Translations under genes and position numbers: made by a program
Notes under the pieces: generated by a model
Told to the model about the DNA's origin: nothing
What the model saw: the letters and a program-made list of their open reading frames with translations, nothing else
The model's database searches: none
Assembly (NCBI GenBank): GCA_964647625.1
Contig: CAZYHZ010000046.1
Location: forward strand, 1 to 35,846
DNA: 35,846 nucleotides
Direction: 5' to 3'
Origin: DASRJG01 sp964647625
GTDB taxonomy: Bacteria; Acidobacteriota; Polarisedimenticolia; Polarisedimenticolales; DASRJG01
Part shown: piece after piece, positions 7,566 to 15,928 of the stretch
How the letters are laid out: each line of letters starts with the position of its first letter
Numbering within the stretch: position 1 is the stretch's first letter

Positions 7566-10500
7566 TCACGGACAGGCGTCGGGATCCGCCGCGATGTCGG
7601 CGTCGCGCGTGCCTCCGGCGCCTGCGATCTCCCTGGGATCCGAGGGGACCTGCGCGAACGAGCCCGAGGCCGTCACGTTGCAGGCCGAAGGCGTGCGGAC
7701 GAGGTAGTACGTCCCGCCGGCGTCGGGCGGGGCGTTGTCGGTCACGGACGACGAGAACGCGCCCGCGGCGAGACATCCACCGGAGTCGACGTTGGTGAGG
7801 CCGCCGGAGGCGCGGAGCGCGCCGAGATCGCCGCGAACCGCGGTGACGAACAGACCTCCGCCCCACCCGCTTATAGTCGCCCGCGAATCCGGCTCCACGG
7901 TTCCGAGATCGGGCTTCGACACACGGATCGACGCCACGCTCAGAGTCGACGTCGACGGACAGCTCACCGGGACGACGACGCGCGCGCTCGACGCATCGAC
8001 CGCGCTGCTGCACGACGGGTTCGTCGAGCAGCGCACGACGAGCCCGTAGGCTGTCGTCGCCAGGGGCGCATCGACGAAACCGGGGTTGTCGCTGAAATCG
8101 CGCAGCAGGGTGTCGCCGGCATCGCCGATCACCGAGTTGTTGTTGGCATCGATCCAGAATTGATACTGGAGAATGCCGTTCAAGCAGCTGGTCACCGAAG
8201 AGTTCTTTCCCTCGAGGGAAAGGACCTGACCCGGAACGGAAAGGCTCACGGGGGTCGCCGTCAGGGCCGCCGTCAGGCCGGAGCACGCGCCGCAGGGGAG
8301 TGCGTTCGCGGTGATGTTAGCGGTATCGACGGCGAGCGTCAGCGCGTTGGCCAAGGCCTGGTCGATGTGGATGTCATCGATGTACCAGCCGTCGTCGCCG
8401 ACGACGTCGTTGTGGCCGAAGAAGTTCGACGCCAGCGCCGTCGCGCCGATTTCGGACGTGGTCGCGAGAAAGCGAATCCGGATCGCGCGTCCGGCGAACC
8501 CGCTCAACGAGAAACGAGGACGGATCCACGTCCCGGGGTTGAAAATCTGCGCCGGGGTGTTGGCCGGCAAGCAGCCCGCGCCGGAGCAGCCCTGCAGGCC
8601 CGGACCGTCGCTCGCCGCCCCGATGTCGTTGACGTCGAACGTCTTCCGATAGTCGGTCTGGCCCTGGCGGACAAAGTTGAACTCGGGGAAGCACGTCGAG
8701 GACGGCCCGTAGGGGTTGTGGTGCGGATCGGTGGGATCGAAGAAGCTGTCTTCATCGTTGCCGTCGTCCACCGGGTCGAACAGGCAATTGCTGAAGTCGT
8801 CGGTGCCCTGCTGGTCGTAGACGTTCTGGTAGGGGTAGATCTTGATCCACGGCCCCTGCGGAACGCCGTTCGAGGCGACCTGGACTTCGACCACGCCGCG
8901 GTCCGGGGACTCGCCGGCGGTGACGTTGACGCCGCTGGTGTTGTCGATGAACGACACCTGCTGCGCGAAGTTCAACTCCGGATTGGCGGTGATGAGCGGC
9001 AGGAAGATCGCGTTCACGGTCTCGATCGCGTCCAGCTGCTTGAAGCGGTAGGTGTCGCCGGTCGGCGAGCTAGCCGTGTTGTGAACGCCCCAATGCGCCG
9101 ACTTCACTCCCGAAAACGCGCGGCCCATCCCGGCTCCGGATGATCCGGTGGCGCTCGTGTGAACGTGCCAGTCATTCAGGTTGGCCGTGCTGTCGGTCAC
9201 GAACCCCAGGTAGCAATCGGTCTCGCGGAAACTGAAGGAGTAAATGTTGTCCGGGTCGTTGTATTGACAGCGGTACCCGTCCGAGAGCGCGTTGGAGTGC
9301 TTGTTCTGATCGAGATTGCTCCGCTTGAAGAACTGGCCGATGCCGCCGGCCCCGTTCGTCTCGAAGCCCTCCACGAACGCGGACGTCGTCGAATTGCCCG
9401 TCGCGTTGAGGTCGAGGTCCAGCGTGATCGTCGTCGCGCGCGTCAAGGCGTCGAATTTGTTCGAGCGCATCGTGATCGCGAACGTCGCCTGGAGCGTGTC
9501 CGAGACGTTCGCGCGGTTCACATTGGCGACTTTGAACTGGAACGCCGGGGTCGTGGCAAGGTTGCTCAACGCCCCGGCGGCGAGCGATCCCACGTTGATC
9601 GTGGACCGGCTGATGCACTCGATGTTCGGGCTGTTCGTGCCGAGGGTCGCCGTCAGCTCGTCCACGTCGACTCCGCTCTTGTTGGCGAACTGCACCGCGA
9701 GCTGAATCGTCTCGTTCGCGTCGGCGAAGCCGTCCGCATCGCCCCTCCCGGCCGTGCTCGTGCAGTAGCCTTGCTCGGACGGCGTGTGGGCACAGAAAGT
9801 CGGTCCTGAGGTGGCGTCGGGATCGCACGGCTTCGAGGTCAGGACGGAGCAGCGCAGGCACTCGGTCGAAGCGGCGCCGCCCGGGCAGTCGCTGTTCTTC
9901 GTGCAGGGAGCGCCGTTGGAGGTGCACGTGCTGACGAGGTTGACTTTGTAGGCATTGACCGTGATCCGGCCTGTCGTCACGGTGATCGCGACATCGGATT
10001 CGAGTTGGCCTTGCAGCGACGGCTCGATGGCGTTCCGGCACGGCGAGCCGGTCCCGTCGTTGCGGTCGAGGTAGACGGCTCGGACCACGGGAAGCTGCGT
10101 TCCGCTTTGCACGACGAACAGCGTGCCCGGCGCATCGTAGAACGTGGAATATGGAATGCTTCCCTTGTAGACCGGGCTTCCAGGGGCGACGGCGTCGAGC
10201 ACCGCGATCTCGCCCGAGACCTCTCCGGGAGCGTCGGCGATGACTCTGACGGTCACGTCCGCCTTCCCGTTGCCGTTGCAGTCGGTCGTGTCGCCCGGAT
10301 CGTCGTAGTCGCCGTCTCCGTTACAGTCGTTGCGCGGATGAACCGCGTCGTAGGGCGTCGGATCCGTCACCGTCAGCGAGATGAACCCGTTTCCCTCGTA
10401 CGCGACGCCGGCCGATGCCTCGAGCACCGCGCAGACCCCTCCGCTGGCACAGTGCGTGTGACTATCTTCGTCCAGGCGCGTTTCCTTCCAGCTCACGACC

Positions 10501-10736
10501 ATGTCGTCGACGGCGATGCCGAATCCTCCGGCAACGGTCGGCACCGAGAATGTCCGCTCGCGCGTGAACATCTCGAGCGCGCCGCGGAACTGGTTGCCGG
10601 TGTCGCCGTACAGGTCCTCGAGCGTCGTGAACTGCATGGGCTGGGGAGGTGCCAGGGTCTTGGGCGCAGGGGGATCGCTCTGGGCTACGGCCCGCGAGCA
10701 GATGAGAACGCTAACGAAAACGAGCCCCAGGCGCAC
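7566..10736 (-). CDS. Large secreted multidomain protein, paralogue A
   Basis: The product is 1,056 aa, exported by a signal peptide (MRLGLVFVSVLICSRAVAQ). Visible parts in order: an Asp-rich calcium-loop-like segment DCNGDGDYDDPGDTTDC (about 135-153); a Cys-rich stretch (267-324); GDADGFADANETIQL starting a CARDB/Ig-like domain (330-410); a large beta-rich region that ends in DDGWYIDDIHI near 780, a motif known from MAM/immune-inhibitor-A-like jelly-roll domains; a PKD/Ig-like domain (DANNNSVIGDAGDTLLR); and the C-terminal module with VRGDL (about 966) and YYLVR, ending DACP. No HExxH motif was seen, so a protease is unlikely. The start is GTG, with GGGAGG five bases before it. It is nearly identical to the next gene upstream. 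A structural or binding role at the cell surface is inference. Confidence 0.85.
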   Translation of the reverse strand: MRLGLVFVSVLICSRAVAQSDPPAPKTLAPPQPMQFTTLEDLYGDTGNQFRGALEMFTRERTFSVPTVAGGFGIAVDDMVVSWKETRLDEDSHTHCASGGVCAVLEASAGVAYEGNGFISLTVTDPTPYDAVHPRNDCNGDGDYDDPGDTTDCNGNGKADVTVRVIADAPGEVSGEIAVLDAVAPGSPVYKGSIPYSTFYDAPGTLFVVQSGTQLPVVRAVYLDRNDGTGSPCRNAIEPSLQGQLESDVAITVTTGRITVNAYKVNLVSTCTSNGAPCTKNSDCPGGAASTECLRCSVLTSKPCDPDATSGPTFCAHTPSEQGYCTSTAGRGDADGFADANETIQLAVQFANKSGVDVDELTATLGTNSPNIECISRSTINVGSLAAGALSNLATTPAFQFKVANVNRANVSDTLQATFAITMRSNKFDALTRATTITLDLDLNATGNSTTSAFVEGFETNGAGGIGQFFKRSNLDQNKHSNALSDGYRCQYNDPDNIYSFSFRETDCYLGFVTDSTANLNDWHVHTSATGSSGAGMGRAFSGVKSAHWGVHNTASSPTGDTYRFKQLDAIETVNAIFLPLITANPELNFAQQVSFIDNTSGVNVTAGESPDRGVVEVQVASNGVPQGPWIKIYPYQNVYDQQGTDDFSNCLFDPVDDGNDEDSFFDPTDPHHNPYGPSSTCFPEFNFVRQGQTDYRKTFDVNDIGAASDGPGLQGCSGAGCLPANTPAQIFNPGTWIRPRFSLSGFAGRAIRIRFLATTSEIGATALASNFFGHNDVVGDDGWYIDDIHIDQALANALTLAVDTANITANALPCGACSGLTAALTATPVSLSVPGQVLSLEGKNSSVTSCLNGILQYQFWIDANNNSVIGDAGDTLLRDFSDNPGFVDAPLATTAYGLVVRCSTNPSCSSAVDASSARVVVPVSCPSTSTLSVASIRVSKPDLGTVEPDSRATISGWGGGLFVTAVRGDLGALRASGGLTNVDSGGCLAAGAFSSSVTDNAPPDAGGTYYLVRTPSACNVTASGSFAQVPSDPREIAGAGGTRDADIAADPDACP

Positions 10737-10765
10737 AACGGCCTCCCGCCTTGTTGCCTGAATGA

Positions 10766-10797
10766 GTTATACCGACAAGCGCGCGCAATGCCGCGCC
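10766..10797 (-). promoter_or_regulatory. Conserved promoter-like block upstream of paralogue A
   Basis: Read on the minus strand, an A-tract is followed by GGCGCGGCAT, 16 bases, then TATAAC, about 30 bp before the GTG start. The same elements at identical spacing occur upstream of paralogue B, while the 16-bp spacer itself has diverged. TATAAC is a good -10 candidate, and the A-tract could act as an UP element. The sequence TCATTCAGG just after TATAAC is also kept. Confidence 0.55.
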
Positions 10798-10846
10798 GAT
10801 TTTTTGGCTCGTGCGGGCTCCAAGCGACGACGGGGGCCCTGCCGAT

Positions 10847-13800
10847 TCAAGGGCAGGCGTCGGGATCCGTCGCGATGTCCGCGTCGCGGGTGCCTCCGGC
10901 TCCGGCGACCTCCCGGGGATCCGAGGGGACCTGGGCGAACGAGCCCGACGCCGCCACGTTGCAGGCCGAAGGCGTGCGCACGAGGTAATACGTCCCGCCG
11001 GCATCGGGCGGGGCGTTATCGGTCACGGACGACGAGAAACCGCCTGCGGCGAGACATCCGCCGGAGTCGACGTTGGTCAACCCGCCGGAGGCACGGAGCG
11101 CGCCAAGATCGCCGCGGACCGCCGTGACGAACAGGCCTCCGCCCCAGCCGCTCACCGCCGCCCGGGAATCGGGCTCCGCGGTTGCGAGATCGGGCTTCGA
11201 CACACGAATCGACGCCACGCTCAGGGTCGATGACGTCGGACAGCTTACCGGGACGACGACGCGCGCGCTCGACGCATCGACCGCGCTGCCGCACGACGGA
11301 CTCGTCGAGCAGCGTACGACGAGCCCATAGGCCGTCGTCGCCTGCGGAGCGTCGACAATCGACGGGTTGTCGGAGAAGTCTCGGAGCAACGTATCTCCGG
11401 CATCGCCGATCACCGAGTTGTTGTTGGCGTCGACCCAGAATTGATACTGGAGGATGCCGTTCAAGCAGCTGGTCACCGACGAGCTCTTGCCGTCGAGGGA
11501 CACGACCTGACCCGGACCGGACACGCTCGATGGGGTCGCCGTCAGGCCGGCCGTCAGTCCGGAGCACGTGCCGCACGGGATGGCATTCGCGCTGATATTG
11601 GCGGTGTCGACCGCCAGCGTCAGCGCCGTGGCCAAAGCCTGGTCGATGTGGATGTCGTCGATGTACCAGCCGTCGTCGCCCACCACGTCGTTGCGACCGA
11701 AAAAGTTGAAGGCCAGTTGCGTCTGTCCAACCTCGATCGTGGTCACGAGGAATCGGATGCGGATCGCGCGCCCCGCAAACCCGGTCAACGAGAAGCGCGG
11801 GCGAACCCAGGTGCCGGGGTTGTAGATCCGAACCGGGGTATTGGCCGGCAAGCAGCCCGCGGTCGGAGGGGACGAACAACCCTGCAGCCCTGGGCCGTCG
11901 CTGGCGTTCCCGATGTCGTTGACGTCGAACTGCTTGCGATAGTCGGTCTGGCCTTGACGGACGAAGTTGAACTCGGGGAAGCACGTCGAGGACGGCCCGT
12001 AGAACCGCTGGGGGTCCGTCGGATCGAAGAAGCTGTCCTCGTTGTTTCCGTCGTCCACCGGGTCGAACGTGCAGTTGCTGAAGTCGTCGGTTCCTTGCTC
12101 GTCATAGATGTTCTGGTAAGGATAGATCTTGATCCAGTTTCCCTGCGGCACGCCGTTGACGGCGGCCTGGACTTCGACGACGGCGCGGTCGGGCGCCTCG
12201 CCGAACGTGACCCCAACGCCGCTCGTGCCGTCGATCAACGAGATCTGCTGGGCGAAGTTGAGCTCCGGGCTCGCGCTGGCGACCGGCAAGAACACGGGAT
12301 TCGTCGTCTCGAGCGCGTCGAGCTGCTTGAACCGGTAGGTGTCGCCGGTCGGCGAGCTGGCCACGTTGTGAACGCCCCAGTGAGCCGACTTGGCACCGCT
12401 GAACGCACGTCCCATCCCGGCTCCCGAAGCCCCGGTCGCGCTCGTGTGGACGTGCCAGTCGTTGAGGTTGGCGGTGCCGTCGGTCGTGAAGCCCAGGAAG
12501 CAATCGGTCTCCCCGGCGCTGTTGGTGTTCAGGCCGAACGGGTCGTTGTACTGGCAGCGATAGCCGTCCGAAAGCAGCTCGCTGTGCTTGTTCTGGTCGA
12601 GATTGCTCAGCTTGAAGAACTGACCGATCCCGCCCGCGCCGTTCGTCTCGAAGCTTTCCACGAACGGGGACGTCGTCGCCGTGCCCGTCGCGTTGAGATC
12701 GAGATCGAGCGTGATCGTCGTCGCGCGCGTCAAAGCGTCGAACCTGTTCGAGCGCATCGTGATGACGAACGTCGCCTGGAGCGTGTCGGAGACATTGGCC
12801 CGGTTGACGTTGGCCACCTTGAACTGGAACGCCGGGGTCGTGGCCAAGTTGCTCAACGCCCCGGCGGCGAGTGATCCGACGTTGATCGTGGACCGGGTGA
12901 TGCACGCGATGTTCGGGCTGTTCGTCCCAAGCGTCGCCGTCAGGTCGTCCACGTCGACGCCGGTCTTGTTCGCGAACTGGACCGCGAGCTGGATCGTCTC
13001 GTTCGCGTCGGCGAACCCGTCCGCGTCGCCCTTGCCGGCCGTGCTGGTGCAGGAGCCCTGCTCCGACGGCGTGTGCGCGCAGTACTGCGCTCCCGACGTC
13101 GCGTCGGGATCGCACGGTTTCGAGGTCAGGACGGAGCAGCGCAGGCACTCGGTCGAAGCGGCCCCGCCCGGGCAGTCGCTGTTCTTCGTGCAGAGAGCCC
13201 CGTTGGAGGTGCACGTGCTGACGAGGTTGACCTTGAACGTGTTGACCGTGATGCGGCCGGACGTCACCGTCACGGTGACGTCCGATTCGACCTGGCCCTG
13301 CTTCGCCGGATCGAGCGCGTTCCTGCACGGCGAACCGGTCCCGTCGTTCCGGTCGAGATAGACGGCGTGGACGCGCGGCAGCAGCGTTCCGGATTGCGCC
13401 ACGAACAGCGTTCCTGCCGAGTCGTAGAACGTGGAATACGGGATGGTTCCCTTGTAGACGGGGCTGCCGGGGGCGACGGCGTCGAGCACCACGATCTCAC
13501 CCGAAGTCTCACCGGGCGCGTCGGTCGTGACCTTGACGGTCACGTCGGCCTTGCCGTTGCCGTTGCAGTCGGTCGTGTCCCCCGGATCGTCGTAGTCGCC
13601 ATCCCCATTGCAATCGTTGCGCGGATGCAGGGCGTCGTAGGGCGTCGGATCGGTCACCGTCAACGCGATGAATCCGTTTCCCTCGTACGCCACGCCGGCC
13701 GACGCCTCGAGCACCGCGCAGACGCCTCCGCTGGCACAGTGCGTGTGGGAATCTTCGTCCAGACGGGTTTCCTTCCAGCTCACGACCATGTCGTCGACGG

Positions 13801-14023
13801 CGATACCGAACCCTCCGGCGACGGTGGGTATGCCCACCGTCCGCTCGCGCGTGAACATCTCGAGCGCGCCACGGAACTGGTTGCCGGTGTCGCCGTAGAG
13901 ATCCTCGAGCGTCGTGAACTGCATCGCCGGAGGAGGCGACGGGGCCTTGGGCGCAGGGGCGTCGCTCTGCCCGAAGGCCCAAGAACAAGTCAAAAGCCAG
14001 AGAGACACAAACCCCAAGCGCAC
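10847..14023 (-). CDS. Large secreted multidomain protein, paralogue B
   Basis: The product is 1,058 aa and nearly collinear with paralogue A, with the same domain order: signal peptide (MRLGFVSLWLLTCSWAFGQ), Asp-rich loop, Cys-rich stretch, CARDB/Ig-like domain, beta-rich region ending in DDGWYIDDIHI (about 783), PKD/Ig-like domain, and C-terminal VRGDL/YYLVR module ending DACP. The start is the GTG at 14023. It aligns with the start of paralogue A and has GGGGGG five bases upstream, whereas an in-frame GTG seven codons earlier has no equivalent. Small indels separate the copies: B has SSPPTAGCLP where A has SGAGCLP, and DPQRFYGPSS where A has DPHHNPYGPSS. Most differences are third-position or conservative, so both copies look functional. 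The function is unknown. Confidence 0.85.
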   Translation of the reverse strand: MRLGFVSLWLLTCSWAFGQSDAPAPKAPSPPPAMQFTTLEDLYGDTGNQFRGALEMFTRERTVGIPTVAGGFGIAVDDMVVSWKETRLDEDSHTHCASGGVCAVLEASAGVAYEGNGFIALTVTDPTPYDALHPRNDCNGDGDYDDPGDTTDCNGNGKADVTVKVTTDAPGETSGEIVVLDAVAPGSPVYKGTIPYSTFYDSAGTLFVAQSGTLLPRVHAVYLDRNDGTGSPCRNALDPAKQGQVESDVTVTVTSGRITVNTFKVNLVSTCTSNGALCTKNSDCPGGAASTECLRCSVLTSKPCDPDATSGAQYCAHTPSEQGSCTSTAGKGDADGFADANETIQLAVQFANKTGVDVDDLTATLGTNSPNIACITRSTINVGSLAAGALSNLATTPAFQFKVANVNRANVSDTLQATFVITMRSNRFDALTRATTITLDLDLNATGTATTSPFVESFETNGAGGIGQFFKLSNLDQNKHSELLSDGYRCQYNDPFGLNTNSAGETDCFLGFTTDGTANLNDWHVHTSATGASGAGMGRAFSGAKSAHWGVHNVASSPTGDTYRFKQLDALETTNPVFLPVASASPELNFAQQISLIDGTSGVGVTFGEAPDRAVVEVQAAVNGVPQGNWIKIYPYQNIYDEQGTDDFSNCTFDPVDDGNNEDSFFDPTDPQRFYGPSSTCFPEFNFVRQGQTDYRKQFDVNDIGNASDGPGLQGCSSPPTAGCLPANTPVRIYNPGTWVRPRFSLTGFAGRAIRIRFLVTTIEVGQTQLAFNFFGRNDVVGDDGWYIDDIHIDQALATALTLAVDTANISANAIPCGTCSGLTAGLTATPSSVSGPGQVVSLDGKSSSVTSCLNGILQYQFWVDANNNSVIGDAGDTLLRDFSDNPSIVDAPQATTAYGLVVRCSTSPSCGSAVDASSARVVVPVSCPTSSTLSVASIRVSKPDLATAEPDSRAAVSGWGGGLFVTAVRGDLGALRASGGLTNVDSGGCLAAGGFSSSVTDNAPPDAGGTYYLVRTPSACNVAASGSFAQVPSDPREVAGAGGTRDADIATDPDACP

Positions 14024-14052
14024 GACGGCCCCCCGTCCTGGCACCTGAATGA

Positions 14053-14084
14053 GTTATACCGACTCCCGGGCGGGATGCCGCGCC
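14053..14084 (-). promoter_or_regulatory. Conserved promoter-like block upstream of paralogue B
   Basis: This is the counterpart of the block upstream of paralogue A: A-tract, GGCGCGGCAT, 16-bp spacer, TATAAC, TCATTCAGG on the minus strand, about 30 bp before the GTG. It lies in the divergent spacer shared with the AMP-ligase operon, so it may affect both directions. Confidence 0.55.
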
Positions 14085-14137
14085 TATTTTTCTCTTTTGC
14101 GGGTTTCAAGGGACAATCGGCGCTCCGGGGGACGTTC

Positions 14138-14142
14138 GGAGG
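14138..14142 (+). promoter_or_regulatory. Ribosome binding site deciding a non-ATG start of the AMP ligase
   Basis: GGAGG is the only good Shine-Dalgarno sequence before the ligase. It stands five bases before an in-frame ATT (14148) and 11 bases before a TTG (14154). There is no ATG nearby, so the start must be unusual, either TTG with long spacing or ATT. Confidence 0.5.
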
Positions 14143-14153
14143 CTGCCATTTTC

Positions 14154-15674
14154 TTGGAGACAGATCCGGGGCCGCTCACGGAGCCTCTGACCGGGCGGCA
14201 CTGGAGCGCACCCGAGATCCGAGGTCGCGTGGACCGGCGCACCGCGCTGTTCGCCGAGCTCGGCCTCCGGGCGGGCGATAGGGTCTTCATTCACTACGGG
14301 AACTCGCTCGAGTTCTTCGTGGATCTCCTTTCGACCTGGATGCTCGGGGCGTGCGCCGTTCCGATCGATCCGCGCTGGACCCCGTTTGAGGTCGAGACGG
14401 TCGCCCGGGCGGCCAAGCCGCGGTTTTCGGTCTGGGATCGCGATCCAGCCGCTGAGGTGATGCGTGCGTTCGACGCGGGGCAGACGACTGTGCTCGCCGG
14501 CGCTGAAGGTCGAGAGCCGTCGGGCTCCCTCGCCGGCCGGGTCGCCGCCGCCGTGAATCTCGACCAAGATGCGCTGATCCTCTTCACGTCGGGCTCGACC
14601 GGCCAGCCCAAAGGGGTCGTGCACACGCACCGCTCGCTGCGGGCGCGTTGGACCAGCCTGCGCGACAACCTCGGATTGAACGCGTTCCGGAACACGCTGA
14701 CTCTCCTTCCGACCCACTTCGGGCATGGACTGATCTGCAACAGCCTGTTCCCGTGGCTGAGCGGGAAGCACCTGTTCGTCCTGCCGCCGTTTCAGGCCGA
14801 CATCCTCACCGAGCTGGGGTCGCTGATCGACAAACACGCGATCACGTTCCTGTCGTCCGTGCCGCCGGTCTGGCGGATCGCGCTCAAGACGAGCCGGCCG
14901 CCGGCGCGACGCAGTCTGGAGCGCGTCTTCTGCGGCTCGGCTCCGCTATCCGCGGTGTTGTGGGATCAGGTCCGGGAGTGGAGCGGGACGCGGGACGTGC
15001 GCAATGCGTACGGCATCACCGAAACGGGAAGCTGGCTGGCCGGCCTTCCGGGACCCGACTTCGCCGCGGAGGATGGGCTGACCGGGGAGCCATGGGGCGG
15101 AATCGTGAAAGTGCTCCGGAGCGGCAGCGCCGCCGAGCCGCCCGCGTACGCCGAAGCGGCGGCGGCCGGTGAGAGCGGTCCCGTCTGGGTCAAGACGCCG
15201 GCGCTGATGCGCGGATATCTCGAGCGGGACGACCTCACCTCCGCCGTCGTCTCGCAAGGATGGTTCATGACCGGAGACATCGGGAGCATCGACGAGCGCG
15301 GGCTCCTCTACCTCAAGGGCCGGGAACGGGACGAGATCAACAAGGGCGGGATGAAGGTGTACCCCGCCGACATCGACAACGTGGTCGAGAGGTTCGACGG
15401 GGTCGTCGACGTCTGCACGTTTCCGATCGCGGACGCCCTGCTCGGCGAGAACGTCGGCACCGCCGTCGTGCTCGAATCGAGCGATCCGACGACGCTGTCG
15501 CGCCTGCGGGAATGGGTCGAGCGGCACCTGGCGCCGCACCAGCGGCCGGCGCGCTGGTACGTCGTTCCGCAAATAGCCCGAACCTCGCGGGGAAAGCTGA
15601 ACCGCGCGGCCGTGCGGGACCAGTGCGAGCGGCTCACGCCCGCCATCCTCCACGGCCCGGCGGGTTCCGCGTGA
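14154..15674 (+). CDS. AMP-forming acyl/aminoacyl ligase (ANL superfamily)
   Basis: The product is about 506 aa and activates a carboxylic acid as its adenylate. ANL motifs are complete: LFTSGSTGQPKGVVHTH (phosphate loop), NAYGITETGS (A5), GWFMTGDIG (A7), GRERDEINKGGMKVYP (A8) and SRGKLNR with the C-terminal catalytic Lys (A10). The frame is open further upstream, but that part lies in the divergent promoter region of paralogue B. The start is therefore placed at TTG 14154, or ATT 14148, after GGAGG. Its stop overlaps the start of a stand-alone carrier protein, so the natural acceptor is probably that ACP rather than CoA. This resembles DltA/DltC pairs and ligases of exopolysaccharide loci. 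The substrate cannot be read from the sequence. Confidence 0.85.
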   Translation: METDPGPLTEPLTGRHWSAPEIRGRVDRRTALFAELGLRAGDRVFIHYGNSLEFFVDLLSTWMLGACAVPIDPRWTPFEVETVARAAKPRFSVWDRDPAAEVMRAFDAGQTTVLAGAEGREPSGSLAGRVAAAVNLDQDALILFTSGSTGQPKGVVHTHRSLRARWTSLRDNLGLNAFRNTLTLLPTHFGHGLICNSLFPWLSGKHLFVLPPFQADILTELGSLIDKHAITFLSSVPPVWRIALKTSRPPARRSLERVFCGSAPLSAVLWDQVREWSGTRDVRNAYGITETGSWLAGLPGPDFAAEDGLTGEPWGGIVKVLRSGSAAEPPAYAEAAAAGESGPVWVKTPALMRGYLERDDLTSAVVSQGWFMTGDIGSIDERGLLYLKGRERDEINKGGMKVYPADIDNVVERFDGVVDVCTFPIADALLGENVGTAVVLESSDPTTLSRLREWVERHLAPHQRPARWYVVPQIARTSRGKLNRAAVRDQCERLTPAILHGPAGSA

Positions 15675-15928
15675 CGTCGCTGCGGGACGATCTGATCGAG
15701 TTTCTCGCCGGCAGCGCCCCCGGAGCGAACCTGAGCGACGACACGTCGCTCATTCGATCCGGCCGGCTCGACTCGTCGGCGCTCTTCTCGCTCATCCTCT
15801 GGATCGAGGAGCGAGCCGGGGCACCCGTCGACGTGGTCCGGGTCAACGTGAGGACGGAGCTCGACACCGTGGAGGACATCGTTCGATATATCGAGGCCCG
15901 GAAGCCGAAGGATCGAGGCGCCCCGTGA
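15671..15928 (+). CDS. Acyl carrier protein
   Basis: The product is an 85-aa phosphopantetheine carrier. The GTG start is inside GTGA, shared with the ligase stop, and the stop lies inside the GTGA that starts the next gene. SGRLDSSALFSLILWIEE matches the LDS motif at the start of helix 2, where Ser carries the 4'-phosphopantetheine arm. The rest is acidic and helical (DDLIEFLAGSAP, LDTVEDIVRYIEARK), as in ACP/PCP domains. The family is usually 75-90 aa. It is expected to carry the product of the ligase to the GNAT enzyme encoded next. A 4'-phosphopantetheinyl transferase is needed but is not in the window. Fatty-acid ACP is unlikely because no fab genes are present. Confidence 0.83.
   Translation: MTSLRDDLIEFLAGSAPGANLSDDTSLIRSGRLDSSALFSLILWIEERAGAPVDVVRVNVRTELDTVEDIVRYIEARKPKDRGAP

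Larger units (their letters stand above)
7566..14084 (-). repeat. Tandem gene duplication (two units of about 3.23 kb)
   Basis: Unit 1 is 7566-10797 and unit 2 is 10847-14084, in direct orientation. Each contains one whole paralogue plus its promoter-like block, with only about 50 bp between them. Nucleotide similarity is high along the full length and coding frames are kept. No transposase, terminal inverted repeat or integrase is present, so unequal recombination is the simplest origin. Confidence 0.85.

Noticed and set aside
8361..8398. M6 / immune-inhibitor-A metalloprotease in paralogues A and B, suggested by GWYIDDI
   Set aside because: No HExxH zinc motif was found in either protein; the motif belongs to a jelly-roll domain that also occurs in non-proteases.
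10772..10846. Terminator for paralogue B in the gap before paralogue A
   Set aside because: The only homopolymer run reads as A on the transcript strand, and no stem precedes it.
7566..14084. Mobile element origin of the duplicated 3.2-kb units
   Set aside because: No transposase, integrase, terminal inverted repeats or target-site duplication; the units contain only the exported protein and its promoter block.
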